Source: Acidobacteriota bacterium (lineage in GTDB: Bacteria; Acidobacteriota; Terriglobia; Acidiferrales; UBA7541). Taken from it: a DNA stretch of 42,415 bases. Where the stretch lies: contig PMUS01000054.1 of assembly GCA_003166795.1 (NCBI GenBank), forward strand, positions 5,687 to 48,101, given 5' to 3'. Below, one piece after another: positions 8,536-16,190 of this stretch. Both the position numbers and the translations under genes were made by a program. The notes below the pieces were generated by a model that did not search any database, was not told where the DNA came from, and was given only the letters and a program-made list of their open reading frames with translations. Every line of letters begins with the position of its first letter. Within the stretch, counting starts at the first letter, position 1.

Positions 8536-9633
8536 ATGCTGCGAAGAGCTTTTTCCTATCGAATATTGTCTGTGCTGGTGCTCGGCGTCTGCCTGACGGC
8601 CTCCGCGGGAGACGTCCCGAAATCAGCGCGGCCGGGGCAGGCTGCGTTTAGCGTGAAGAATGTCCTGACCGTGAAAGTTCCGCAGGGGGCGCAGACGGTG
8701 CGCGTGTGGTTCGCGGTCCCGCAGGAGGACGCGTTCTCCGTTATCACGAATTTCAACGCCGCCACCGATTACCCAGTCCACTACGACTGGGATTCCTGGG
8801 GAAACAAAGTCGGCTATCTGGAAGTTCACGCGCCCGCTCAACCCCAGATCACGATTACCGAGACGTTTGATCTGAAGCGCACGGAAATGAAGAACGTAGT
8901 TGATGCGAGCCAGACTCGTCCGCTCACCGATTCGGAGCGTGGCGCCCTGGCGCTCTATCTTCATCCCACGACCTATGTTGTGGTGAATGACGACATCAAG
9001 AAGCTCGCGGCACAGATCGTCGGCGACGAAAAGAACCCGGTGATCGAAGCGCGAAAAATCTACGATTGGACTCTCCAGAACATCGACTACTGGGTCAAGG
9101 ATCCGGACCATCTGAAGGCTTCGCCGGTTGGCAGCACGGAATATTGCCTGCGCACAAAAACAGGCAATTGCACCGACTTCCATTCCTTGTTCGCGTCGCT
9201 GTCAATGGCCGCCGGCCTTCCCACGCGCATGATTTACGGTTCTCTGCTGAAGCCCACGCTGGATGGAATTCGGGTGGATGCGAGCTACCACTGCTGGATT
9301 GAATTCTACGCGCCCAATCTTGGCTGGATTCCCCTCGACGTTTCGCTGGCCAATATTTACGGCAAGGAATTTCCTCTCACCGACAAAAACAAGAAGCTGG
9401 TCGAGCTGACGACCGCCACGGGCTATCACGGGCTCGATCCGAGCAAGGTGGACTACTATTTCGGCAACATTGACGACCGGCGCGTTGTCTGGTCGGTCGG
9501 GCGCGATTTGATTATGCAACCTCCGGAGAGCGACGGACCGGTGAATTCGCTCCCCAAAATGTACGTCGAAGTGGACGGCAAGCAATTTACCGACTGGACG
9601 CGCGAATTCACTTACAAGGTGCTGACCCCCTAA
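8536..9633 (+). CDS. Secreted transglutaminase-like (cysteine protease fold) protein
   Basis: 365 residues with a signal peptide (ILSVLVLGVCLTASAG). The N-terminal half (about 40-150) is beta-rich and resembles the immunoglobulin-like domain that often precedes this fold. The catalytic triad of the bacterial transglutaminase-core family is visible: C212 in TKTGNCTDFHSLF, H252 in SYHCWIEFY and D268 in WIPLDVS. Proteins of this type are found as peptidases or isopeptidases; the substrate is unknown. The start has a strong ribosome site (AAGGGAGGAATCATCC before ATG). A 38-base gap separates it from the TusA/DsrE/OsmC/MetE operon on the same strand, so read-through is possible. Confidence 0.85.
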   Translation: MLRRAFSYRILSVLVLGVCLTASAGDVPKSARPGQAAFSVKNVLTVKVPQGAQTVRVWFAVPQEDAFSVITNFNAATDYPVHYDWDSWGNKVGYLEVHAPAQPQITITETFDLKRTEMKNVVDASQTRPLTDSERGALALYLHPTTYVVVNDDIKKLAAQIVGDEKNPVIEARKIYDWTLQNIDYWVKDPDHLKASPVGSTEYCLRTKTGNCTDFHSLFASLSMAAGLPTRMIYGSLLKPTLDGIRVDASYHCWIEFYAPNLGWIPLDVSLANIYGKEFPLTDKNKKLVELTTATGYHGLDPSKVDYYFGNIDDRRVVWSVGRDLIMQPPESDGPVNSLPKMYVEVDGKQFTDWTREFTYKVLTP

Positions 9634-9671
9634 CCTCGGGCGGGCGTCGCAGCATTCGAGCGGGGTTGATT

Positions 9672-9887
9672 ATGGGTGAAAAATGGGACGCCGGAGAGCT
9701 GGGATGCGGCGAGCTGCTGATCGAGCTCGCCGGGCGGATGAGAAACCTCGCGCCGGGGCAGGTGTTCGAACTTCGTGCGCTGGACCCCGGCGCCGAAGAG
9801 GATCTCCCCGCGTGGTGCCGGCTCACAGGGCACGCCCTGGTTTCGGCTCAGCACCCCGTGTATCTGATTCGCCGGCGCGAAAAATGA
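9672..9887 (+). CDS. TusA-like sulfur-carrier protein (small)
   Basis: 71 residues with the TusA/SirA-type layout: Cys12 in ELGCGELLIELAG, the central APGQVFELRALD strand, then EEDLPAWCRLTGHALV. TusA proteins carry persulfide sulfur on the first Cys of a CPxP motif. Here the prolines are missing (C-G-E-L) and only Cys12 and the later W-C remain. The start at 9672 (ATG) was chosen over a TTG two codons earlier. It opens a five-gene-like block: DsrE-like at 9913, a TusA-OsmC fusion at 10295 and a short MetE at 11027. Its C-terminal half closely resembles the N-terminal part of the fusion protein, so the two TusA-like units are probably paralogous. Confidence 0.75.
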   Translation: MGEKWDAGELGCGELLIELAGRMRNLAPGQVFELRALDPGAEEDLPAWCRLTGHALVSAQHPVYLIRRREK

Positions 9888-9912
9888 CATTCACATTTCA
9901 AAAGGAGGAACT

Positions 9913-10275
9913 ATGCCAGGCAGCTTTTGCGTCAGCCTTACCTGCTCCAAAGACAACACCGACAAAGCCACCGTCGGATTTGTGGTGGCCAATGCCGCGG
10001 TAGCTTCCGATAAGGACACCATGGTGTTCCTCAGCATCGAAGGCGTGCGGCTTTCCCAAAAGGGCTATGCCGACGACATTCACGAAGCCGGGTTTTCTCC
10101 CCTGAAGGAGCTGATGGACAATTTCGTGAAAGCGGGCGGCAAAATCTACGTTTGCTCTCCGTGTTTCAAGAAACGCGGCTTGGGCGAGGATAAGCTGATT
10201 GCGGGGGCCACGATTGTGGGTGGCGCCAAGCTGGTGGAGTTTTTGAGCGGCGGCAGCCCGTGTGTTTCTTACTGA
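9913..10275 (+). CDS. DsrE-family sulfur-relay-like protein
   Basis: 120 residues. The pattern fits the DsrE/DsrF-like alpha/beta family: an early strand with nucleotide-fold-like VGFVVANAAVAS, TMVFLSIEGVRL, then GGKIYVCSPCFKKRGL with C81-S-P-C84, and a C-terminal LVEFL helix. Members bind persulfide sulfur on a conserved Cys and pass it on, often to TusA. Other cysteines lie at residues 6, 11 and near the C-terminus (SPCVSY). Its ribosome site is near ideal (AAAGGAGGAACT before ATG). The position between two TusA-like units strongly suggests sulfur transfer between them. Confidence 0.8.
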   Translation: MPGSFCVSLTCSKDNTDKATVGFVVANAAVASDKDTMVFLSIEGVRLSQKGYADDIHEAGFSPLKELMDNFVKAGGKIYVCSPCFKKRGLGEDKLIAGATIVGGAKLVEFLSGGSPCVSY

Positions 10276-10294
10276 CCCGCGCCGGGAGCGGCGT

Positions 10295-11023
10295 ATGAAT
10301 TCCCGGCCAGATCTGACGCCTGACGCGATGTGCGACGGCGGCGACCTCGATTGCGGCAGCGGACTCTTGCTGATCATCCGCAACGCGATGTCCCCTCTGG
10401 CGCCCGGTGGTGTGCTGGAGGTGCGCAGCCGCGAGACCAGCGTAAAAGAGGACCTGCCGGCGTGGTGCCGTCTGGTTGGACACGACATGCTCGCCAACAG
10501 TCCCGGCGAATCCGGCTCGACCAGTTATTTCATCCGCAAGAAAGCCGCCGACACCGCATTTCGCCAGGATCTCGAGCGAGCCAGAAATTACGTGTGGCGC
10601 GCGCGTGTGCGCGGGAGCGGAGGGATGGAAGCGCAGGTATTCGTGCGCAATCATTCGTTCGTTGCCGGGCAGCCAGCCAGCTTTGACACCGCCGATCAGG
10701 CGATCAGCGCCATCGAGTATCTTCTGGGTTCTCTTGGCGCGTGCCTCGCGGTGGGGCTTCAATGGCGCGCATCCCAGCGAGGGATTGCAGTCCGCAATCT
10801 GGAAGTGTCGTTGCAGGCCCGCGCGCAAGATATCCTCGTATATTTGGGATTGCAGGATTCCGGACATCCCGGGCTGACGGACGTGCGAGCGGTCGTCTAC
10901 GTGGACGCCGACGCCGAGCCGGAAACGCTCGAGGAACTGCTCGCGGATACCGTCCGGCGCTCGCCCGTCACCCAGACATTTCTGAGTTCAGTTTCTTTCA
11001 GCGCTGAGATTCGGAAGGCATAG
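10295..11023 (+). CDS. TusA-like / OsmC-like fusion protein
   Basis: 242 residues in two parts. Residues 1-80 repeat the TusA-like pattern: C20 in DLDCGSGLL, LAPGGVLEVRS, VKEDLPAWCRLVGHDML. Residues about 100-242 are an OsmC/Ohr-type domain: WRARVRGSGGMEAQVFV, an acidic substrate loop, the central helix EYLLGSLGACLAVGLQW with C150, and a terminal domain-swapped strand. Catalytic OsmC/Ohr enzymes use two cysteines; here the second site reads RRSPVTQTF, with Ser223 in place of the usual Cys of C-P-V. A normal peroxidase cycle is therefore doubtful, and a one-Cys sulfur-handling or binding role is possible. The ATG at 10295 gives 19 bases between genes, and the stop is three bases before metE-like. 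Confidence 0.8.
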   Translation: MNSRPDLTPDAMCDGGDLDCGSGLLLIIRNAMSPLAPGGVLEVRSRETSVKEDLPAWCRLVGHDMLANSPGESGSTSYFIRKKAADTAFRQDLERARNYVWRARVRGSGGMEAQVFVRNHSFVAGQPASFDTADQAISAIEYLLGSLGACLAVGLQWRASQRGIAVRNLEVSLQARAQDILVYLGLQDSGHPGLTDVRAVVYVDADAEPETLEELLADTVRRSPVTQTFLSSVSFSAEIRKA

Positions 11024-11026
11024 GCG

Positions 11027-12169
11027 ATGAATCTCGGCTTTCAATATCCCGTGACCGTCGTGGGCAGTTGGCCTCGGCCGCCATGGCTGCTCGAAGCCAT
11101 GAAGCGGCGGTCTCCGGCGTTGGCCGATCTGCAGGATCAGGCCACGCTGCTCGCCATAAAGTATCAGGAGGACGCGGGGGTTGACGTGATCTCCGACGGC
11201 GAACAGCGCCGCGATAATTTTTACTCCTTCATCGCCGACCGCCTCGAAGGCATCCGGCTGATGACCCTGGCCCAGCTGCTCGACTACGTCGAGGACAAGG
11301 CCGCTTTTGAAAGCCTGCTTAACGCGCTCGATGTTCCGGCATTCGCGATCAGGAATCCCGTCGTCGTCGGAAAGGTCAGGCGCCGCGAACCGCTGGTCAT
11401 TGATGATTACCGATTCCTGCGCCAGCACACGCCAAAGGCCATCAAGGTCACGCTGCCTGGACCTTACCTTCTGAGCCGTTCGACCTGGGTCAAAGGGCTC
11501 TCCAATTCCACGTATCCCGATGGCGACAGCCTTGGCGACGACATCGTCGCCGTCCTGCGCGAAGAGTTGCAGGAACTTGCGAGCGCCGGCGTGGACATGG
11601 TGCAGTTTGATGAGCCTGTGTTAAGTGAGCTCCTGCTGGCGGGCAGGTCCGCCACGCGCACGTTCATGTGCGCCGCACTGGCGGCGAGTTCGAGTCCCGA
11701 GGGTGAACTCGAACGCGCGGTTAGTCTGATCAATCGTGTCGTCGAAGGCGTTCGGGGCCCGATTCTTTGCGTGCATGTCTGTCGCGGCAACTGGAGCCGG
11801 AACGAAGACGTGCTTCTGTCGGGCCCCTACGACGGATTAATGCCCTACTTGAAGCGCATGAACCTCGACCAGTTCGTGCTGGAATACGCCACGCCTCGCG
11901 CCGGTTCACCACAAGCGCTCGCCGGGTTGCGGGAGCAATCTCAAATCGGTTACGGAGTCGTGAACCCGCGCACCTCTGACGTGGAAGATCCGGAAGAAGT
12001 TGTGCAGCGTGTGCGGGAACTCACGCAATTCATCTCTCCGGATCGCATTTTTCTCAATCCGGACTGCGGCTTCGGAACTTTCGCGGAAAGGCCGGTTGCG
12101 GACGCGCCAATAGCGTTCGCGAAATTGGGCGTGCTCGCGGCAGCCGCCCGGAAACTTCGCGGAATTTGA
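11027..12169 (+). CDS. Short cobalamin-independent methionine-synthase-like protein (core MetE)
   Basis: 380 residues, about half of full MetE (about 750), corresponding to the C-terminal catalytic barrel only. The expected zinc ligands are all visible: H250-x-C252 (CVHVCRGNW), E286 (FVLEYATPRAG) and C347 (LNPDCGFGTF). Substrate-side blocks VVGSWPRP near the start and MVQFDEPVLS near 191-200 are also family-like. Such short forms include methyl transferases that use corrinoid or folate donors, and thiol alkyl transferases such as epoxyalkane:coenzyme M transferase. The product is therefore not certain to be methionine. It begins three bases after the TusA-OsmC stop, so it is surely co-transcribed and points to transfer chemistry on a thiol or sulfane sulfur. 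Confidence 0.85.
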   Translation: MNLGFQYPVTVVGSWPRPPWLLEAMKRRSPALADLQDQATLLAIKYQEDAGVDVISDGEQRRDNFYSFIADRLEGIRLMTLAQLLDYVEDKAAFESLLNALDVPAFAIRNPVVVGKVRRREPLVIDDYRFLRQHTPKAIKVTLPGPYLLSRSTWVKGLSNSTYPDGDSLGDDIVAVLREELQELASAGVDMVQFDEPVLSELLLAGRSATRTFMCAALAASSSPEGELERAVSLINRVVEGVRGPILCVHVCRGNWSRNEDVLLSGPYDGLMPYLKRMNLDQFVLEYATPRAGSPQALAGLREQSQIGYGVVNPRTSDVEDPEEVVQRVRELTQFISPDRIFLNPDCGFGTFAERPVADAPIAFAKLGVLAAAARKLRGI

Positions 12170-12171
12170 CA

Positions 12172-12185
12172 GCCGGGTACCCGGC
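12172..12185. terminator. Perfect 14-base palindrome between convergent genes
   Basis: GCCGGGTACCCGGC lies in the 28-base gap between the metE-like stop and the convergent stop at 12198. The position suits a bidirectional terminator, but no T-run follows, so it may be only a GC hairpin. Confidence 0.35.
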
Positions 12186-12197
12186 GCCCGATCGGGA

Positions 12198-12971
12198 TTA
12201 ATGGCGGAGGATGGTTGACACCTTGCCGTCTTGGCCTATCGGATTGCGGTTATTTTCCTCGCAGATGAATTCCAGCTGGTCCTCATCCCGGTGCCGCGTG
12301 TAGGTCCTCACCAGGTGCCACGGTTTCGCCAGCACGTCAGGGTCGGTCAACGTCATTCGATCCTCGAGCGTATCGGGCGCGGTCAAACGGATCCGTTCGA
12401 CTACGTCCAGCTTTGGACCATGCTGAAGCCGATTGAATCCAAGCGGAGTTTTGTGCCCAAGGCCGACGGTGTCCACGACCAAAGTGTCGCCTTCCCAGTG
12501 TCCAATTGAATGGCCGTTGAAAGTGGGATCGAGGTCGGTTGGATGGCCGCGGCCATCGGTGAACACGCGCCGCACTTGCATGTAGGCTTCCTGAATAATC
12601 GTTACGCGACCCGGCGTGAACAGGAATTCAACGTCGTACGGTTGAAACATGATGGTGGGCATGCCCGGCGGCAGGCAGTTGGCGCTTTCGGTCGCCGGCT
12701 CTTCATTTTTCGCTTCGGCGTCTTGCAGGACTTTCAACTCCGCGGCGGACGCAGGGGTCAATGACGGCTGCTCGGGAGGAGGGCCGCCTGGCGTGGGAAA
12801 ATCGAACGTCCAGATTCCAGCCCAGTCCGGCAGTGAACTGAGAGACGCGGGGGTCGCGTTTCTGTGCACCACGACGGTTTTGGCTGGTTGTTGCGCCGCC
12901 TGCCCCTGGCATGCAGTTCCCAAGCCGGAGAAGAAGCACAACACAATAACTATTGCGGGAGAAAATCTCAT
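12198..12971 (-). CDS. Secreted hypothetical protein, WEGDTLVVD type
   Basis: 257 residues with an N-terminal signal peptide (AIVIVLCFFSGLGTAC). A cysteine at the end of the hydrophobic stretch might be a lipid site, but the lipobox is imperfect. The mature part starts with a Pro/Ser-rich linker and carries LPDWAGIWTFDF, CLPPGMPTIMFQPYDVEF, YMQVRRVFTDGRGHP and GHSIGHWEGDTLVVDTVGL. I recognise this block order from a large group of uncharacterised secreted proteins that often sit next to DUF6152 proteins, as here. No function is known to me. The ATG at 12971 has GGAG seven bases upstream; the frame is open further 5' but lacks a signal peptide there. Confidence 0.7.
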   Translation of the reverse strand: MRFSPAIVIVLCFFSGLGTACQGQAAQQPAKTVVVHRNATPASLSSLPDWAGIWTFDFPTPGGPPPEQPSLTPASAAELKVLQDAEAKNEEPATESANCLPPGMPTIMFQPYDVEFLFTPGRVTIIQEAYMQVRRVFTDGRGHPTDLDPTFNGHSIGHWEGDTLVVDTVGLGHKTPLGFNRLQHGPKLDVVERIRLTAPDTLEDRMTLTDPDVLAKPWHLVRTYTRHRDEDQLEFICEENNRNPIGQDGKVSTILRH

Positions 12972-13160
12972 GCTCGCTCCATTTCGACAGTGGCGCGCCG
13001 CCAGATTCCAGCGAAAACTTCGCGACGGACGACGCTGGCCATTGCGCATGAAACAAAACTTCAAATTCCGGCGGGCATTATAGTACTTTATGCAGGCGGC
13101 GTGCACGGCGCTGCGGGTAATTCGGATTTCAGGGCGGCATTCATTGATGTGGGGGCCACG

Positions 13161-13556
13161 ATGAAGACATCACGAATCGCGTGCTTGAGCGCGCTTCTCC
13201 TCCTGGTTGCGGGGTCCGCCTCCGCTCACCATTCGTTCGCGATGTTCGACCGCTCGAAGGAGACGACCATCGTTGGCGTGGTCGAGGATTTCCAGTGGAC
13301 CAATCCGCACAGTTGGATCGAGCTCGACGTCCCGAATGAAGGCGGCGGCACCGACAAATGGAGCATCGAGCTGAATAGTCCCAACAATCTTTCGCGGCAG
13401 GGATGGAAATCAACCAGCGTGAAGCCGGGTGACAAGGTGTCCGTGATCATCTGGCCTCTGAGGAGCGGTGAAAAGGGCGGCCTTTTCATTTCGCTGACGT
13501 TGCCCAATGGCCAGATTCTCGACGAACTCGCCTTCCGCAACCGCAACAAACAGTAG
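13161..13556 (+). CDS. Secreted DUF6152-like protein
   Basis: 131 residues. A clear signal peptide (CLSALLLLVAGSASA) ends just before HHSFAMFDRSKE, the typical mature start of this family. The rest reads as a small beta-barrel: VVEDFQWTNPHSWIELDV, WSIELNSPNNLSRQGW, VKPGDKVSVIIWPLRSG and a final strand. The His-His at the mature N-terminus could bind metal, but this is a guess. It is divergent from the WEGDTLVVD protein with a 189-base gap, and these two families are often neighbours, so they may be co-regulated. Function unknown. Confidence 0.75.
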   Translation: MKTSRIACLSALLLLVAGSASAHHSFAMFDRSKETTIVGVVEDFQWTNPHSWIELDVPNEGGGTDKWSIELNSPNNLSRQGWKSTSVKPGDKVSVIIWPLRSGEKGGLFISLTLPNGQILDELAFRNRNKQ

Positions 13557-13693
13557 CTTCCCTTAACTCGTCCATATCCCTGGCGAACGCCCATGCTTCC
13601 ACTCGCGCTGTCGTAGCTCACCCTTTGACTCGTGCTCCGAATTAACATATATGCATGAGTGATCCGAGCGTCACAAGTGCAAGCGAGGAAACA

Positions 13694-14782
13694 ATGCAAA
13701 CAGCCCGAATACCGGCATTTCGCTTGATGTCCCTTGTTGGCTATTTCGCTGGAATATTGGCGCTGAGCCTCGCTTTCATTGCTTCACCTCATGGTACGGT
13801 GGCGAAATCGGCGGAGACGGCCAATGGATGCGATGAAGGCTGTCTCAAGGGCCTCATGGATACCTATCTGGATGCGCTCTCGAAACACGATCCGTCGCTT
13901 GTGCCAGTGGCGGCGCATTACCGCTACACGGAAAACGGCGCGCAGATTTCCCTCGGCGAAGCGCTGTGGGTGACGTTCAATTCGTACGGTAAGTACCGCC
14001 ACGATGTTTACGATCCCGAGACTGGCGGGATCGCGACCTATCTTTCCCTGACGGAAAACCATGAAATGCCTTATCCCGATTTCCTCGCCGTGCGTTTGAA
14101 GGTGGTCAACCGAAAGATCACCGAAATTGAAACCGTCGTTGACCGTCACGCGCAGGGCACGGAGAATATGCCGCCGAAGGATCCGAGTTGGATGGATACG
14201 ATGAACCGCGTGGAGCCTGAATCAACCCGGATTTCGCGCGAGGCACTCAAGAAGGCGGCGCTGGGCTATACGCGCGCGGTAGCTTTTCACAACGGGGACC
14301 TGGCGCCGTTTGCGGAATCCTGCATTCGACTTGAAAATGGCACGTTATCGGCGCTTGGGCCGAACGACAACCCGCCAATTCCGATTGTGAAGTCTCCGCC
14401 TGCCAATGGAGCTCCCTCTCCGCCCAGTTTCTTTGTCTTGGGCTTGGGCTGTGCGAAGCAGCTTGACCGAAAATCCTACACGTTCATCACCGGTTATGAG
14501 GACGCCCACTTTCCGATCGTGGACACCAGGCGGCAGATCGTGTTCGCTACCTTTGACTTCTTGCGGCGCGGCAACGTGGAAAGCTGGACTCTTGACGGCC
14601 GTTCCGTTCCCTACCCGGAAGGCATGCGGTACCCGAACGAAATCCTAAATACCGAGATTTTCAAATTCGTGGACGGCAAGATCACGCGAGTTGAGGCGGT
14701 GTTCGAAGGGCCCCAGAGCTATATGCGGGGCACTGGATGGCCGGGCGGCACGAAAGCGGAATCACGCCCGATCGGCCAGTAG
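13694..14782 (+). CDS. Secreted protein with two SnoaL-like (DUF8021-like) domains
   Basis: 362 residues from the ATG at 13694, which has GAGG five bases upstream; an ATG at 13655 adds 13 residues with no ribosome site. A signal peptide or anchor (LVGYFAGILALSLAFIA) is followed by NGCDEGCLKGLMDTYLDAL, a cone-shaped NTF2/SnoaL-like start, then YTENGAQISLGEALW. A second, weaker copy begins near residue 200 (LGYTRAVAFHNGDLAPFAES, IRLENGT), so the protein looks like a tandem of two domains. It is a paralogue of the gene at 16191. Families of this shape include hydrolases, isomerases and binding proteins; no catalytic residues can be assigned and the function is unknown. Confidence 0.65.
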   Translation: MQTARIPAFRLMSLVGYFAGILALSLAFIASPHGTVAKSAETANGCDEGCLKGLMDTYLDALSKHDPSLVPVAAHYRYTENGAQISLGEALWVTFNSYGKYRHDVYDPETGGIATYLSLTENHEMPYPDFLAVRLKVVNRKITEIETVVDRHAQGTENMPPKDPSWMDTMNRVEPESTRISREALKKAALGYTRAVAFHNGDLAPFAESCIRLENGTLSALGPNDNPPIPIVKSPPANGAPSPPSFFVLGLGCAKQLDRKSYTFITGYEDAHFPIVDTRRQIVFATFDFLRRGNVESWTLDGRSVPYPEGMRYPNEILNTEIFKFVDGKITRVEAVFEGPQSYMRGTGWPGGTKAESRPIGQ

Positions 14783-14840
14783 TCTCGGCGCACGACGTTC
14801 AAAGACCGCGCGCAGAAGGATGGTCTGGTTTGTAGACGCG

Positions 14841-15281
14841 CTATTGCTTAGCTGGCGTCGCGGCTGGGACGCAGATTCGATCGAATGCGCGCGTGAGAGC
14901 CGTCGCGATCGTGAATGGATCGCTGCTTTCGATGTCGCGCCTTTCCATCATGAACTCGACCTTGCCGTCGCGCAGCAACGCGATCGAGGGAGAAGAAGGC
15001 GCATACCCGGTGAAGTAACTCCGCGCCTGCTTCGTGGCTTCCAGATCTTGCCCCGCGAAAACCGTCGTCAGAACTTCCGGCCGCGCTTTATTCGAGAGCG
15101 CTTTGGCAATCGCAGGACGCGCCTTGCCGGCCGCGCATCCGCAGACGGAATTCACCACCACGAGCACGGTGCGCTTTTCCTGCTTGAGCACGGAATCCAC
15201 ATCCGCAGGAGTTCGCAGTTCGCGAAATCCGACTCTCGTCAGTTCCTCGCGCATTCCGACAACCATCTCTTCAGGAAACAT
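14841..15281 (-). CDS. Bacilliredoxin (BrxA/BrxB, YphP/YqiW family)
   Basis: 146 residues. MFPEEMVVGMREELTRVGF is the usual start of this family, and the active site is VVVNSVCGCAAGKARPAI with the C-G-C motif at 47-49. Further family blocks are TTVFAGQDLEAT and SSPSIALLRDGKVEFMMERRDIE. Bacilliredoxins remove bacillithiol or similar thiols from oxidised proteins; whether this organism makes bacillithiol is not visible here. The ATG at 15281 has an AAGGAG site six bases upstream and drops a 16-residue leader of the longer frame. It is divergent from a glutathione peroxidase, which suggests a shared thiol-stress region. Confidence 0.9.
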   Translation of the reverse strand: MFPEEMVVGMREELTRVGFRELRTPADVDSVLKQEKRTVLVVVNSVCGCAAGKARPAIAKALSNKARPEVLTTVFAGQDLEATKQARSYFTGYAPSSPSIALLRDGKVEFMMERRDIESSDPFTIATALTRAFDRICVPAATPAKQ

Positions 15282-15391
15282 TGTCACTCCTTGAGCTGCT
15301 ACTCCGAATCTCGCCTGCTGACGCTGCAACTTCTCTAGTTATGGACTATAGCATATTGGATTCTCGCCGATCCGATTGGACTCAACGCATC

Positions 15392-15408
15392 GTGAGCAAT
15401 GTGCTCAC
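15392..15408. promoter_or_regulatory. Interrupted palindrome between bacilliredoxin and glutathione peroxidase
   Basis: GTGAGCA-atg-TGCTCAC, perfect seven-base arms, lies in the 262-base divergent gap. A weaker GCCTA-n7-TAGGC repeat is at 15457-15473. Size and position suit a dimeric repressor or activator site shared by both genes; the regulator is not identified. Confidence 0.4.
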
Positions 15409-15543
15409 CGCCGGATTTTCGGCCGCTGCGCCTGCCTTGACCCGGAGCGGTGCCGAGCCTATCCTTATTAGGCAAGGGAAGTTCGAGACTGCAAGTCCCG
15501 CCCGGCGGGATTTCAACGACTCGCTGATTCCAAATGGAGACTT

Positions 15544-16119
15544 ATGAACACGAATTCGCGCAAGGCCGGATTCCTCGGTTATCTGCTCGTGGGGGTGATC
15601 GTTCTAATGACCGCAGCCAGCTTGTACGCAGCATCGAACATCTATGATTTCACGCTACCGCTGCTGAACGGCACAGCGGCGCCGCTCGCGAGCTACAAGG
15701 GCAAAGTCGTGCTGGTGGTCAACGTCGCCAGCCGCTGCGGGTTCACGCCGCAATATACGGCTCTCGAGGCCACCTACGAAAAATATAAGGACCAGGGCTT
15801 CGTGATTATCGGTTTCCCGGCGAATAATTTCGGCGGTCAGGAACCCGGAAGCAACGAAGAGATCGCAAAGTTTTGCACCGGGAAATACAACGTTACGTTT
15901 CCCGTGTACGGGAAAATTTCCGTGAAGGGCGACGATCAGGCGCCGCTTTACAGCTACCTTACCAAGGACGCGAACCCCGCCGTCGCCGGCGACATCAAGT
16001 GGAACTTCACCAAGTTCCTCGTGGATCGCAATGGCAACGTGGTTCAGCGGTTCGAATCGGCCGTCACGCCCGATTCGCCGGAAGTGATCGCGGCAATCGA
16101 AGCCCAGCTGAAAAAATAA
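15544..16119 (+). CDS. Cys-type glutathione peroxidase with N-terminal membrane anchor
   Basis: 191 residues: a hydrophobic leader (about 10-30) that exports or anchors the protein, then a complete glutathione-peroxidase fold. The catalytic tetrad is visible as C65 in NVASRCGFTPQY, Q99 in FPANNFGGQEPG, and W153-N154 in KWNFTKFLVD. The first site is TGC, so it uses Cys rather than selenocysteine. Cys-type enzymes of this family usually take electrons from thioredoxin and reduce hydroperoxides. The start codon follows ATGGAGACTT-like sequence with a GGAG six bases upstream. The extracytoplasmic anchor and its divergent bacilliredoxin neighbour suggest an envelope thiol-peroxide defence. Confidence 0.92.
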   Translation: MNTNSRKAGFLGYLLVGVIVLMTAASLYAASNIYDFTLPLLNGTAAPLASYKGKVVLVVNVASRCGFTPQYTALEATYEKYKDQGFVIIGFPANNFGGQEPGSNEEIAKFCTGKYNVTFPVYGKISVKGDDQAPLYSYLTKDANPAVAGDIKWNFTKFLVDRNGNVVQRFESAVTPDSPEVIAAIEAQLKK

Positions 16120-16190
16120 CAATTGAGCGGCGGTGCGCGCGCGGCCCGGCGTGCGGGTGTGCCCGTCGAACTCGCGTGGAGGAAGGATCC

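Noticed and set aside
15736..15738. Selenocysteine at the peroxidase active site
   Set aside because: The codon is TGC, an ordinary cysteine, with no in-frame TGA.
15873..16190. 5' extension of the secreted protein at 16191 through the peroxidase gene
   Set aside because: It is out of frame with the peroxidase. The ATG at 16191 has a good ribosome site and starts a signal peptide.
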